A stretch of DNA of 64,000 nucleotides from Bacteroidota bacterium (lineage in GTDB: Bacteria; Bacteroidota; Bacteroidia; Flavobacteriales_F; PHOS-HE28). This document shows, piece after piece, positions 42,914 through 51,331 of the stretch. The stretch is from NCBI GenBank assembly GCA_014584605.1, contig JACTMO010000023.1, positions 1 through 64,000 on the forward strand, written 5' to 3'. A program made the translations under genes and the position numbers. Numbering within the stretch: the first letter of the stretch is position 1; each line of letters starts with the position of its first letter. Under the pieces are notes generated by a model, which did not search any database, was not told the DNA's origin, and was given only the letters and a program-made list of their open reading frames with translations.

Positions 42914-44062
42914 CTACGGTTCCGTTTCCACCTGCCGCCACTGGTCCACCTGATCGCTGTTCACGTTCGGGTCGTACATCGCGTCGTTGGTCCCGAAGTA
43001 TTCGCCGTTGCTGTTCATCCAGTACCGGTCGTGTCCGTCCTGGAGCTTGATCCCTTCGCCTGAGTACGGGTTGGTCGCGTTCCGTTCCCCGCGGATGCCG
43101 TTGATCGTGGCCTCCTGCATGCGGTCCATGGTGGCGCTGGTGTTGTTCCAGGTGCCCATGATCGCGTCGTTCACGCTGTTCACGCGGTCGCGGTGCGCGG
43201 CCTGTTGCGCGTCGAACGCGGCCTGGTTGGCACGCATGCGGCCGTTGTGCGCGGCCCAGCTCAGTTGTTCCTTCTGCTGCTCGCTCTGTGCGTAGGCGGC
43301 GAAGAAGGCGGGGTCATGGCGCGCCGTGGAGAGGACGTGCAGGAGTGCCGTCTTTTCCCGCTCGTAGTTGGCCGGTCCAGCCTTGAGGACGGTGAGGCTG
43401 TACCCCCAGTTCATCAGGTCCCCGCCGTCCATCGCGTACCAGTGCAGCACCAGGCCCAGGCGCTCCTGACCGCGGCGCCAGTCGCTGATGTTCGCCTGGC
43501 AGGTCTTGCGCGTGTTCCCCACCGAGTAGAGGCCGTTCAGGCCGCGTTGGTCCGTACGGGCCACGTCCGGGGCGTTCTGGCGACCCACCAGCTCGTACCC
43601 CTGCTGCTGCAGCTGGGGCAGCACGTCCTCCATGAGCACCTGGTCCGCCGGGATGGCGGGGCGCATCTGCATGCCGGACTGCTGGTAGAAACCGGCCATC
43701 TGACCGGTCGCATACATGAAATTGCCGCCGGTCATGTGCTTCACCTTCAGCCCATCACCCTCCACTTCCCAGTCGCCCGATGCCGTGGTGCGCACCGGCC
43801 ATCGGGCGGGCATTTCGAAGTGGACCATCGGCACGTTGAACTGGATGCTCCGCACCGTGAAGAGGCGGTATCCGTCATCCGTCGGGGCATCCAGGCCCGC
43901 TTCGGGCCCAGGGATGTCGCCGCCGTCCCGGCCGGTGACCTCGGACACGCGCGAGGCCAGTTCGTCGTATTCCATTTCGTCCGATGGTTCGTCGGAACCG
44001 CTCTGGCCGCACGCGATGAGGACCAGGGCAAGGAGGCCGGGGAGGTGCTGATGGGTGCGCAT
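42914..44062 (-). CDS. Lipoprotein of unknown function
   Basis: 382 residues from the ATG at 44062 (MRTHQHLPGLLALVLIACGQ; lipobox LIAC, Cys18). An acidic linker follows. A mixed alpha/beta body begins with GYRLFTVRSIQFNVPMVHFE, and the C-terminal region is Asn/Gln-rich and helical (AQSEQQKEQLSWAAHNGR, AAFDAQQAAHRDRVNSVND). The end (KLQDGHDRYWMNSNGEYFGT) resembles short Tyr/Trp repeats of surface lipoproteins. No family recognised. Confidence 0.75.
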   Translation of the reverse strand: MRTHQHLPGLLALVLIACGQSGSDEPSDEMEYDELASRVSEVTGRDGGDIPGPEAGLDAPTDDGYRLFTVRSIQFNVPMVHFEMPARWPVRTTASGDWEVEGDGLKVKHMTGGNFMYATGQMAGFYQQSGMQMRPAIPADQVLMEDVLPQLQQQGYELVGRQNAPDVARTDQRGLNGLYSVGNTRKTCQANISDWRRGQERLGLVLHWYAMDGGDLMNWGYSLTVLKAGPANYEREKTALLHVLSTARHDPAFFAAYAQSEQQKEQLSWAAHNGRMRANQAAFDAQQAAHRDRVNSVNDAIMGTWNNTSATMDRMQEATINGIRGERNATNPYSGEGIKLQDGHDRYWMNSNGEYFGTNDAMYDPNVNSDQVDQWRQVETEP

Positions 44063-44272
44063 GGCAGGTCGTTCACACCCATTCATCGGGGAACCCGGTG
44101 GAATGTGAACGGTGCATGACCGCCGCCGGCGGCGGACCGTTGGTCGGGACGACGAGCATGCCTCCGACAGAGACCACCCGGCACGGCGGCGGGGTTCAGG
44201 CCACCGGCAGATGGTGCGTGCTCCGGCCGCCGCCTTTCCCCTCGAGTGCTCCTCTGATCTGCCTTCTCCGAC

Positions 44273-44965
44273 TTAGAGCGGGTTGCCGTTCCCGTCCGTG
44301 GTGAGCACCTCGCTCACGTGGTCCAGCCAGGGGCGGATGGCCCGGTAGTGCGCATCCACGCGGTCGGCGAGATCAGGCGCCAGCACTTCCTTGTCGGAGA
44401 AGGCATGGCTGAAGATGAACTGCTTGTAGCGGAGCAGGTCCACCGCCGGATGGTCCTTGGGGAAGCCCTGCGGCGCCGTCTTCAGTTGTTCGCCCTCCAG
44501 TTCGCCCCAATGGTCACGCAGGCGTTCCGCGCCGAGCAGTTTCCGCCAGACCGGGTGATCGTACAGGATGTCCGTGCGGATCTTCTTCAGGTCGTCCGGC
44601 TCCGGCGCCCAGAAGCCGCAGGCGATGAAGCTGTCGCCCGGTGCGATGTGGAAGTAGTAGCCACCGCGCAGGGCGGGCTTCACGCGTGCCAGGCTGCCCG
44701 CCAGATGCTCCTTGTACGGCGGCTTGTCCTTGTGGAAGCGCAGGTCGTTGTAGATGCGGTACATCGCCTCCTTGCCGTCGGCCGTGGCGATCTTGTCGTG
44801 TCGCCGCATCCGCTCGATCAGGGCGTCGGCGAAGGCGCGCATGTCCGCCATTGCGGCCTCGTACCGGTCCTTGTGGGCGGTGAACCAGTCACGGTCGTTG
44901 TTCTTCTTCAAGTCGGAGAGGAAGCGGAGGGTGGCGCGGTCAATGGCGCCATGGGAGGTGCTCAT
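44273..44965 (-). CDS. DUF2461 family protein
   Basis: 230 residues from the ATG at 44965 (MSTSHGAIDRATLRFLSDLK); an ATG 4 codons upstream is possible. Family motifs: LKKNNDRDWFTAHKDRYEAA, RIYNDLRFHKDKPPYKEHLA, GGYYFHIAPGDSFIACGFW. Cytoplasmic, biochemical role unknown. ACCTTTG precedes it on the minus strand. 44063-44272 upstream of the lipoprotein gene holds no gene. Confidence 0.9.
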   Translation of the reverse strand: MSTSHGAIDRATLRFLSDLKKNNDRDWFTAHKDRYEAAMADMRAFADALIERMRRHDKIATADGKEAMYRIYNDLRFHKDKPPYKEHLAGSLARVKPALRGGYYFHIAPGDSFIACGFWAPEPDDLKKIRTDILYDHPVWRKLLGAERLRDHWGELEGEQLKTAPQGFPKDHPAVDLLRYKQFIFSHAFSDKEVLAPDLADRVDAHYRAIRPWLDHVSEVLTTDGNGNPL

Positions 44966-45004
44966 GGTCGGTGACAAAGGTCGTGCGACCTTCGGACCGT
45001 TCCG

Positions 45005-45355
45005 TCAGGCCGCCTCCCCGAACGTGAGCAGATTGTTATCCGGATCCAACAAGGCGAACTCCCGCTGTCCCCAAGGTTTGTTCTGCAGGGCACCGTTCGG
45101 ATGGATGACCACACCGTGGTCCACCAACGACCGATACAGCGCATCGATCTCCGCGACCCGGAAGTACACCTGCCCATCGTTGGTCAGCGGGTCAAGGTCC
45201 ATGGAAAGAAAGAAGTGCAATTCGATGCCATCGCGACGAAGGATGAGGTAGTTGTCGTACTCCCCGGCAACGGAGAACCCCAGTGCTTCGGAGTAATAGG
45301 ACCGAGTCGCTGCCTGGTCGCGCATCGGTAGCTTGGGGTGAATGGAGGTGAGCAT
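45005..45355 (-). CDS. VOC (glyoxalase/bleomycin-resistance-type) protein
   Basis: 116 residues from the ATG at 45355 (MLTSIHPKLPMRDQAATRSYY); a TTG at 45373 would overlap the upstream stop by 4 bases. Two beta-alpha-beta-beta-beta units with DNYLILRRDGIELHFFL and EFALLDPDNNLLTFGE. Fold typical of bleomycin-binding or glyoxalase-like proteins; substrate unknown. Cytoplasmic. Probably co-transcribed with the YdeI-like gene upstream. Confidence 0.85.
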   Translation of the reverse strand: MLTSIHPKLPMRDQAATRSYYSEALGFSVAGEYDNYLILRRDGIELHFFLSMDLDPLTNDGQVYFRVAEIDALYRSLVDHGVVIHPNGALQNKPWGQREFALLDPDNNLLTFGEAA

Positions 45356-45369
45356 GGCTGGTATGGCGG

Positions 45370-45948
45370 TCAATCGTCCAGTCCCTTCCCGGCCAGGATC
45401 CGGTCCACGTGCTTCTCGATGCGCGCCATGCGTGTGCTGGCCTGCTTGGCCCCGGCAAAGTGCAGCATGTAACCACGCTGTCGGCCCGGTGTCAGGGCAT
45501 TGAACGCCTTCTTCAGCTCCGGCATCTGCTTCATCGCCGTTGCGAACTCAGCCGGCATCTCGAACTCGACGGTCTTTTTCAGCACCACCTTTCTGCCCGC
45601 TTTCTCCAAAGTGATCGCCTCCCGGATGTAGCGCTTCAGTACCGGTGTCTGCTTCACGATCTCCTTCACGCTGGTGAACCGGATCTGCCGTGCGCTCTGC
45701 ACGTTCTTGGTCTGCTGAACGAGCAGTCCTTTCGCATCCTTCAGCAGGGCGCCCTTGTGGAAGAGCAGCGCGCAATACTCCTTGAATCCGTGGATCAGGA
45801 AGACGTTCTTGCCGTTGAGCGTGTAGCAGGGATGGCCCCATTTCAGTTCCTCGGTGAGGCCGCTGTCCAATGCGATGTCGCGCAGCAGGCCGAACGCTTC
45901 CTGCCAGGGGGTGTCCTTGTCAAAGAACCATTGGACCTTGGGGTTCAT
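45370..45948 (-). CDS. YdeI/OmpD-associated family protein
   Basis: 192 residues from the ATG at 45948 (MNPKVQWFFDKDTPWQEAF). N-terminal DUF1801-like domain (LRDIALDSGLTEELKWGHPCYTL, VFLIHGFKEYCALLFHKG) and C-terminal YdeI-like helical domain (AFNALTPGRQRGYMLHFAGA, RMARIEKHVDRILAGKG). Found in many Bacteroidota; role unknown. Confidence 0.88.
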   Translation of the reverse strand: MNPKVQWFFDKDTPWQEAFGLLRDIALDSGLTEELKWGHPCYTLNGKNVFLIHGFKEYCALLFHKGALLKDAKGLLVQQTKNVQSARQIRFTSVKEIVKQTPVLKRYIREAITLEKAGRKVVLKKTVEFEMPAEFATAMKQMPELKKAFNALTPGRQRGYMLHFAGAKQASTRMARIEKHVDRILAGKGLDD

Positions 45949-45984
45949 GGCGTCATGCAACGGGATAATGGCTGGCTTGATGCC

Positions 45985-46443
45985 TCACATTTTCACCCCC
46001 GGCAGCTTCGCCGCCTCCTTCACCCAACGCATGAACTGCTCCTCGTCCAGCTTGTCGTTCTCGTGGATGTGCACGTAGCGCACCTCCTTTTGTGTGCTGG
46101 CCACGGGCGGCATGGGGTCCAGGTGTGCGCCTTTGAAGAAAGCCACCTTCACGTACTTGGTGGTGCAGTGGAAGCCCATGAAGCGGTGGTCCCGGTCCAG
46201 TCCGTAGAGCGGCGTATTCCACTTCACGGCCTTGGTCACCTTGGGCACGGCGTGGGTGATCAGGCGGTCCAATAGTTCGCCCACCGCACGCTTCCATCCG
46301 GGCATGGCGGCGATGTAGGTCTGCACGGTGTCATCGCCATGACCCAGGGCGATCTGCGGATTGCCGCCGCTGAGCAGCTTGATCTTTCCACTGGGACCGG
46401 ACTTTGTCAGTTGCAACTTGGGCTTGGTGGTGCGGGCTGGCAT
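45985..46443 (-). CDS. DUF1801 domain protein
   Basis: 152 residues. Basic N-terminus, then VQTYIAAMPGWKRAVGELLD, VKWNTPLYGLDRDHRFMGFH, YVKVAFFKGAHLDPMPP and YVHIHENDKLDEEQFMRWVK, as in DUF1801 (YdhG/YjbR-like fold) proteins. Function unknown. It is the third minus-strand gene in a row of small conserved proteins, separated from the next by 36 bases. Confidence 0.85.
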   Translation of the reverse strand: MPARTTKPKLQLTKSGPSGKIKLLSGGNPQIALGHGDDTVQTYIAAMPGWKRAVGELLDRLITHAVPKVTKAVKWNTPLYGLDRDHRFMGFHCTTKYVKVAFFKGAHLDPMPPVASTQKEVRYVHIHENDKLDEEQFMRWVKEAAKLPGVKM

Positions 46444-46488
46444 CGTGCCGGGATGTTTTCACAAAGTTGCACTGCACAACGGTTCATT

Positions 46489-46850
46489 TTATTCCGGCCA
46501 GCAGCGTTCCACAAAGTACATCTCCATTTCCCCTTTGCCCTTGGCCAGCACAGTGCCGCGGGGGGTGAAGGTGAAGGTGAAGGCGGGCGCGGTTGCGGGT
46601 TGAAGGGTTGCGGGCTTGCCAGCCGCGGCTGGTTGCGGGTTGCGCGTGCTCTCTCCTTCTTCACTTCCTTCCTTCCTCACCTCCTTCACCAGCGCATACG
46701 TCGCCTCACTGATGTTCACATGGCCCACCTCACAGCTGCTCTCCATGCGGCCGCCCCTCTTCAACGGATCACCTTGGATACTGTGCCGGACCATCCGCAC
46801 GGCCATGCTATCGGTGGGCGTGTGACATGGACCTCGGTCGATCCCGGTGA
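46489..46850 (-). pseudogene. Remnant of an adenylate cyclase 3' end
   Basis: The minus strand encodes RMESSCEVGHVNISEATYALVKE and ends with TFTPRGTVLAKGKGEMEMYFVE, colinear with the last 110 residues of the cyclases at 48.9-55.8 kb. Upstream only traces of the IHTGP strand remain (GIDRGPCHTP), and the rest of the catalytic domain is gone. Between the two parts lies about 100 bases of simple repeats (GGTTGCGGGTTG-like units). No intact start. Confidence 0.75.
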
Positions 46851-46983
46851 ACAATTTCGTTGATGAACGCTGCTCGAGCACCGCGATCATCCGGAGGTTT
46901 TTCGGATATTGGACATCATGAAGTGGGGTGGGTTCGGGACGGAGCGGGTCGGCGCTCGACGATCCATCGTCCGTGTACCGAGA

Positions 46984-48900
46984 ATGACTGGCGGGATGGT
47001 GGCCCGGCCATCGGGTGTTCGGCTGTGGCACAAGCATGTTCCCATCATGATGGCTTTGATGGTGTTGACGCCGTTCACGGCCCATGCACAGAACCCCGTG
47101 GGTTTCTACGGCTACGGACCCACCTTTTCCTGGGGCAATCATCTCTCCATCAATCCGGCAGGGAACCTGGTGATCGCCGGGACCTCCAACAGTGACCCGG
47201 GATTCATCATCACCAATTCCGCAGGTGCCTATCTGGCCGGGCGAAGGGTTGGGAATGACTACGGCGAACTGTTCACCTCAGTGATCCAAAGCAACGGCGA
47301 CTTCTATGTTGGCGGGATGGGTGGTTTCATCGGTTCTGAGGTGAAGTACATCGTGAAATATTCGGCCGGTCTGGCGCAGCTTTTCGCCAGGCAGTACGGC
47401 CCTGGGAGCATCCGGTACATGATCCAGGACGGAACGAACATCGCGGCGTGCGGTTTCGAGCACACGAACAACGCCAGCCACAAACCCAGCATCCTGAAGA
47501 TCGACAATGCGGGGAACCTCATCTATCACAAGCGGTACACGATCAATGGTTCCAACGCGACAGGGTACGCGCTCGGTGCGTCCGGTGGGGCATACTACAT
47601 GACCGGAAGCATCAAGGGTTCGGGCACCGTGGCCTCGTACATCCTGTGCGCGGACGCTGCCACCGGCAACGTGAATTGGTGCAGGACCTATGTGGGCGCC
47701 GCTTTCTCGCCGCACTTCACGGGCATGGCGATTTCGCCATCGGGGATCACCGTGTGCGGCACCACCGGGGAGAACAGCGACGGGGACCTGGTCGTGATGA
47801 AGACGGACTTCTCCGGCAACGTGCAATGGACCCGCCGGGTGGTCGGCGCGCATAGCTGGTATAACCGGGCCGTCGATGCCGGTTTCAGTTGGGCGATCAA
47901 CTGTGCGGTGGATGCGTATGGCGCCGTTGTGGTGGCCTTCGAGGAGACCGCCGCGAACAACCGGGGCGGCCTGCTCGCCAAGCTGAACGGTACCACGGGG
48001 GGCGTGCTCTGGATAAAGAAGTACAAGACATCGAACGGCGATGGTTTCCATGGGATCACCACATCCGGTTGCACCTACCTGGGCAGCGGTTGGTTCCACA
48101 GTACCAACTACAAGTTCGGGCTGGTCGTGACCGATACCAGCGGTTTTGCCGGTGCATCTTGCGCGACCAATGTGACCAAGACGAGCTCGGCCCCGACCTT
48201 GACGGTGGTGAGCGTTACCGCGACCAGCACCAATTTGACCGCGGCCGGCAACTACGCCAACGCCAGCAACACTACGCTCAGCTGGACGCGCTCCACGAGC
48301 TGTTCCGGGACTTCAACCACGTGTTCCATCCCGTTGCCGGTGGAGTTGCTCTCCTTCAATGGCGTGGTCAACTGCGATGAGGCGACGGTCCAATTGCAAT
48401 GGGTGACCGCCACCGAGACGAACAACAGCCATTTCAGCCTGGAGTCAAGTGTCGATGGGGTTGTGTGGGAACACCTGGGCCATGTCAATGATGTGGCGGG
48501 GAATTCCATGACGATGACCGCCTATTCATTCAACGCGCCGCTGCCGCCGGGCTCGCCTACCTACTATCGCTTGACACAGGAGGACATGGATGGCAATGCG
48601 GAGCATGTTGGAGGCATCCTGGCCGTACCGACCAATTGCAGGGGGCTGGCCCAGGGTGCGAGCTTGTATTTCGACCAGGGCAGCGATCAGTTGCATGTGC
48701 AATTCAGTTCTCCGGTCGAGGGAGAATTGCGGTTCATGGTGCACGACGCACTGGGCAGGCGGGTATTGGACCGGCAGGAGCGGATACAGCGTGGAGAGAA
48801 CGCCTTCCGCTACGACCTGTCCCGGGTCGCTACCGGTGCCTATGTCTGCTCCTTTGGTTCCGATCGGAACCTCGAGCCATTGAAGTTCATCCGGCCATGA
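46984..48900 (+). CDS. Large secreted protein with T9SS sorting domain
   Basis: 638 residues from the ATG at 46984; other in-frame ATGs at 46918 and 47038 are possible, the latter closest to the hydrophobic core (MMALMVLTPFTAHAQ). Residues about 40-410 form propeller-like repeats (NPAGNLVIAGTSNSDPGFII, GDLVVMKTDFSGNVQWTRR). A module LPVELLSFNGVVNCDEATVQ then precedes a fibronectin-like domain (ETNNSHFSLESSVDGVVW), and a T9SS-like end (LRFMVHDALGRRVLDRQE, ATGAYVCSFGS). This layout is common among Bacteroidota secreted proteins. Function unknown. Confidence 0.82.
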   Translation: MTGGMVARPSGVRLWHKHVPIMMALMVLTPFTAHAQNPVGFYGYGPTFSWGNHLSINPAGNLVIAGTSNSDPGFIITNSAGAYLAGRRVGNDYGELFTSVIQSNGDFYVGGMGGFIGSEVKYIVKYSAGLAQLFARQYGPGSIRYMIQDGTNIAACGFEHTNNASHKPSILKIDNAGNLIYHKRYTINGSNATGYALGASGGAYYMTGSIKGSGTVASYILCADAATGNVNWCRTYVGAAFSPHFTGMAISPSGITVCGTTGENSDGDLVVMKTDFSGNVQWTRRVVGAHSWYNRAVDAGFSWAINCAVDAYGAVVVAFEETAANNRGGLLAKLNGTTGGVLWIKKYKTSNGDGFHGITTSGCTYLGSGWFHSTNYKFGLVVTDTSGFAGASCATNVTKTSSAPTLTVVSVTATSTNLTAAGNYANASNTTLSWTRSTSCSGTSTTCSIPLPVELLSFNGVVNCDEATVQLQWVTATETNNSHFSLESSVDGVVWEHLGHVNDVAGNSMTMTAYSFNAPLPPGSPTYYRLTQEDMDGNAEHVGGILAVPTNCRGLAQGASLYFDQGSDQLHVQFSSPVEGELRFMVHDALGRRVLDRQERIQRGENAFRYDLSRVATGAYVCSFGSDRNLEPLKFIRP

Positions 48901-48925
48901 TCGCCGGTTCTGGTTGTGCGATGGC

Positions 48926-51331
48926 TCAGTCCGCTTGCCTCAGATCGACGAAGTACATCTCCATTTCCCCTTTGCCCTTCGCCTGCACTTTTGCGCTCGG
49001 GGTGAAGGTGAATGCGGGGGAGGGTGAATGGTGAATGGGAGTTGGTGAATGGGTCGGACCGTCCTCACCATTCGCCATTCGCCAAGTCCTATTCACCTGC
49101 ATCTCATCCTTCACCAGCGCATACGTCGCTTCGCTGATGTTCACCTGGCCCACCTCGCCGCTGCTCTCCATGCGGTTGGCGGTGTTCACCGTATCGCCCC
49201 AGATGTCGTACTGGAACTTCTTCACGCCTACGATTCCCGCGACCACCGGACCGGTATGGATGCCTACACGCATCTCGAAGGCGGGCTTGTCCAGCGCATC
49301 GCGTTCGGCCTTCCGCGCCTTCATGAAAGCCTGCATCTCAAGCGCTGCGTACACGACATCGGCGGGGGAGGAGGACCTGGGATCCGGCAGGCCGCCCGCG
49401 CACATGTAGGCATCGCCGATGGTCTTGATCTTCTCGATGCCTCGCGCGGTGATGATGTTGTCGAAGGCCTTGAAGCAGGTGTTCAACTCGGCGACAAGAT
49501 CCTGCGGTGATAGTTTCTCGCTGACAGCGGTGAATCCCTTGAAGTCGGTGAAGAGGATGGTAGCGGCATCGAAATGCTTCGCGTCGGCCTCGCCCTTGTG
49601 CTTCAGTTCATCCGCCACCTCCTCCGGCAGGATGTTAAGCAGGAGTTCATCGCTGCGTTTGCGGGCCTTGCTGATGCGGTTGCGTTGCACGAAGAAGACC
49701 ATGGCGAACAGGCCAACGAAGGCGAAGCCACCGATGAAACCGTTGCGCACGAGCTTCTGCTTCTCGATCTCCTGCTGTTGCACCTCCTTCTCCTTGCCCA
49801 GCAGCACGATCTGTTGTTCCTTCCTTTCGGTGTCGTACTGGATCTGAAGGTTGCTGATGGCGCGCGCCTTATCGGCACTGAGCAGGCTATCCTTCACCAC
49901 CAGGTATTCCTTCAAGTAACGCAATGCCCCGGGAACATCGCCCAGAAGCTGGTGGACCTCGTACAGCCCATTGAGCGCATCGCGCTGGAGGTTGAGCCAT
50001 CCATTCGCTGCTGCGCTATCGTTGACCTGCTCATAGAGTTGCCCCGCACGTTCTGGTCGGGGTGGCGTGGCCTTGCGCAGGGCATCCGCATAACGCGTGC
50101 GCGTCGTGGCGGCATCCAGTTGGAGCCCACCTTCATCGCTGATGCGCATGGATGCCTCGAAGGCGGCACTGGCACCCGGGATATCTCCCAGCGCCGCCTT
50201 GGCCATGCCTATGTTGCGGTTGCTTTCAGCAAGGCGAGAGTTCATTCCGTTTGTGCCGAAGGTGCGCTCGACCTGGGGACTTAGACGAAGGGCTTCGGTG
50301 AACTTGACCAGTGCCGATCGTGCATCGCCTTGGGCCAGTTCCTCGCCCCCGATATCGTTCAGTCCCGCAATGATGCGGTCTGTGGATCCAATGGATACGG
50401 CGATCTCATAGCTCCGCCGGAAATGCTGCAGCGCATTGGCGTGATCGTTCATCTCCCGGTAGAGGCAGCCCACATTGTTCTCGGTGGCACATGTCCCGTC
50501 CTTGTAGCCGAGGGCCTCATACTTCCGGAGCGCCTTCACCATCAGATCCATCGCAAGGGGATAATTGCCGAGGTTCCAGTAGGCATACCCCTTGTTGTCC
50601 TCCCACAACGTCAGTTGAAAGACAGCGCCGCCTTCCTCGGCCGTGCGCGCGGCAAGATCAAATCGTTCCAAGGCCAGTTTTGACTTGCCGTCGTTGAGCA
50701 GCGCGTTCCCTTCGACCCCGATCAGCTCAGCCAATTCCCCCTTTGTTCCATGCGCGGTCATCAATGCAATAGCCTGCTGCATGCAACTATCGGCGGCGAG
50801 CCGGTCCGTGGCCATCAGTTCGCTGACCATCAACACCAAGCAACGGGCCTCTTCCCTCCGATCACCGGCTTCACGGGCCAGTCGGTATGCCTCTTCCAGC
50901 ATGGTGACCTTCCCGTCGGTTCGTCCAGCGTACGCGTCATTGATGTGCTTAATACGCAGCGCGATCGCCCGTTCCCCGGTGCCACCGAACGTAGGGTCCA
51001 GAGCGAACGCTTCACCGATCGCCGCCGAATCATCCTGCAATGCGTATTGTGCCTGGCGGATGGCCACTTTGGCGATGAGGGCCCGGGCCGTGAGCGTGCC
51101 GTCCTTGAGCGTCCGTGCGATGCCCACGGCCTCATCCGCCCAGGGTTCGGCCTTGAAGGGATCCACGGTGCCGCTGTACCTCACCATGCTGATGAGCAGG
51201 TGGACCCGTTCCGCATCCAGCTCCGGATGTTGCGCGAGCAGGTGTTGCAGGCTGTCGATCTGCGCCTTCTGCGCCGCCGCGCCGAACGACGCGAGGACCA
51301 GGACCAGTAGTGCTCCGATGATCCGCTTCAT
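48926..51331 (-). CDS. TPR-membrane class III adenylate cyclase A
   Basis: 801 residues. Signal-like N-terminus (MKRIIGALLVLVLASFGAAAQ), periplasmic TPR repeats (about 40-480), one membrane helix (GFIGGFAFVGLFAMVFFV, about 538-556), a linker SKARKRSDELLLNILPEEVA and a cyclase domain. Metal ligands Asp596 (FTDFKGFT) and Asp640 (IGDAYM); adenine-selecting Lys636 and Asp709 (YDIWGD); Asn716 and Arg720 (VNTANRM). It should make cAMP in response to a periplasmic signal. Residues about 742-772 are encoded by GAATGG/CATTCACC simple repeats. Last gene of a three-cyclase operon; ATGA overlap with B. Confidence 0.9.
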   Translation of the reverse strand: MKRIIGALLVLVLASFGAAAQKAQIDSLQHLLAQHPELDAERVHLLISMVRYSGTVDPFKAEPWADEAVGIARTLKDGTLTARALIAKVAIRQAQYALQDDSAAIGEAFALDPTFGGTGERAIALRIKHINDAYAGRTDGKVTMLEEAYRLAREAGDRREEARCLVLMVSELMATDRLAADSCMQQAIALMTAHGTKGELAELIGVEGNALLNDGKSKLALERFDLAARTAEEGGAVFQLTLWEDNKGYAYWNLGNYPLAMDLMVKALRKYEALGYKDGTCATENNVGCLYREMNDHANALQHFRRSYEIAVSIGSTDRIIAGLNDIGGEELAQGDARSALVKFTEALRLSPQVERTFGTNGMNSRLAESNRNIGMAKAALGDIPGASAAFEASMRISDEGGLQLDAATTRTRYADALRKATPPRPERAGQLYEQVNDSAAANGWLNLQRDALNGLYEVHQLLGDVPGALRYLKEYLVVKDSLLSADKARAISNLQIQYDTERKEQQIVLLGKEKEVQQQEIEKQKLVRNGFIGGFAFVGLFAMVFFVQRNRISKARKRSDELLLNILPEEVADELKHKGEADAKHFDAATILFTDFKGFTAVSEKLSPQDLVAELNTCFKAFDNIITARGIEKIKTIGDAYMCAGGLPDPRSSSPADVVYAALEMQAFMKARKAERDALDKPAFEMRVGIHTGPVVAGIVGVKKFQYDIWGDTVNTANRMESSGEVGQVNISEATYALVKDEMQVNRTWRMANGEDGPTHSPTPIHHSPSPAFTFTPSAKVQAKGKGEMEMYFVDLRQAD

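Noticed and set aside
46489-47142. 217-codon frame as a real gene
   Set aside because: Only its last part resembles a cyclase, without catalytic residues. Treated as a remnant.
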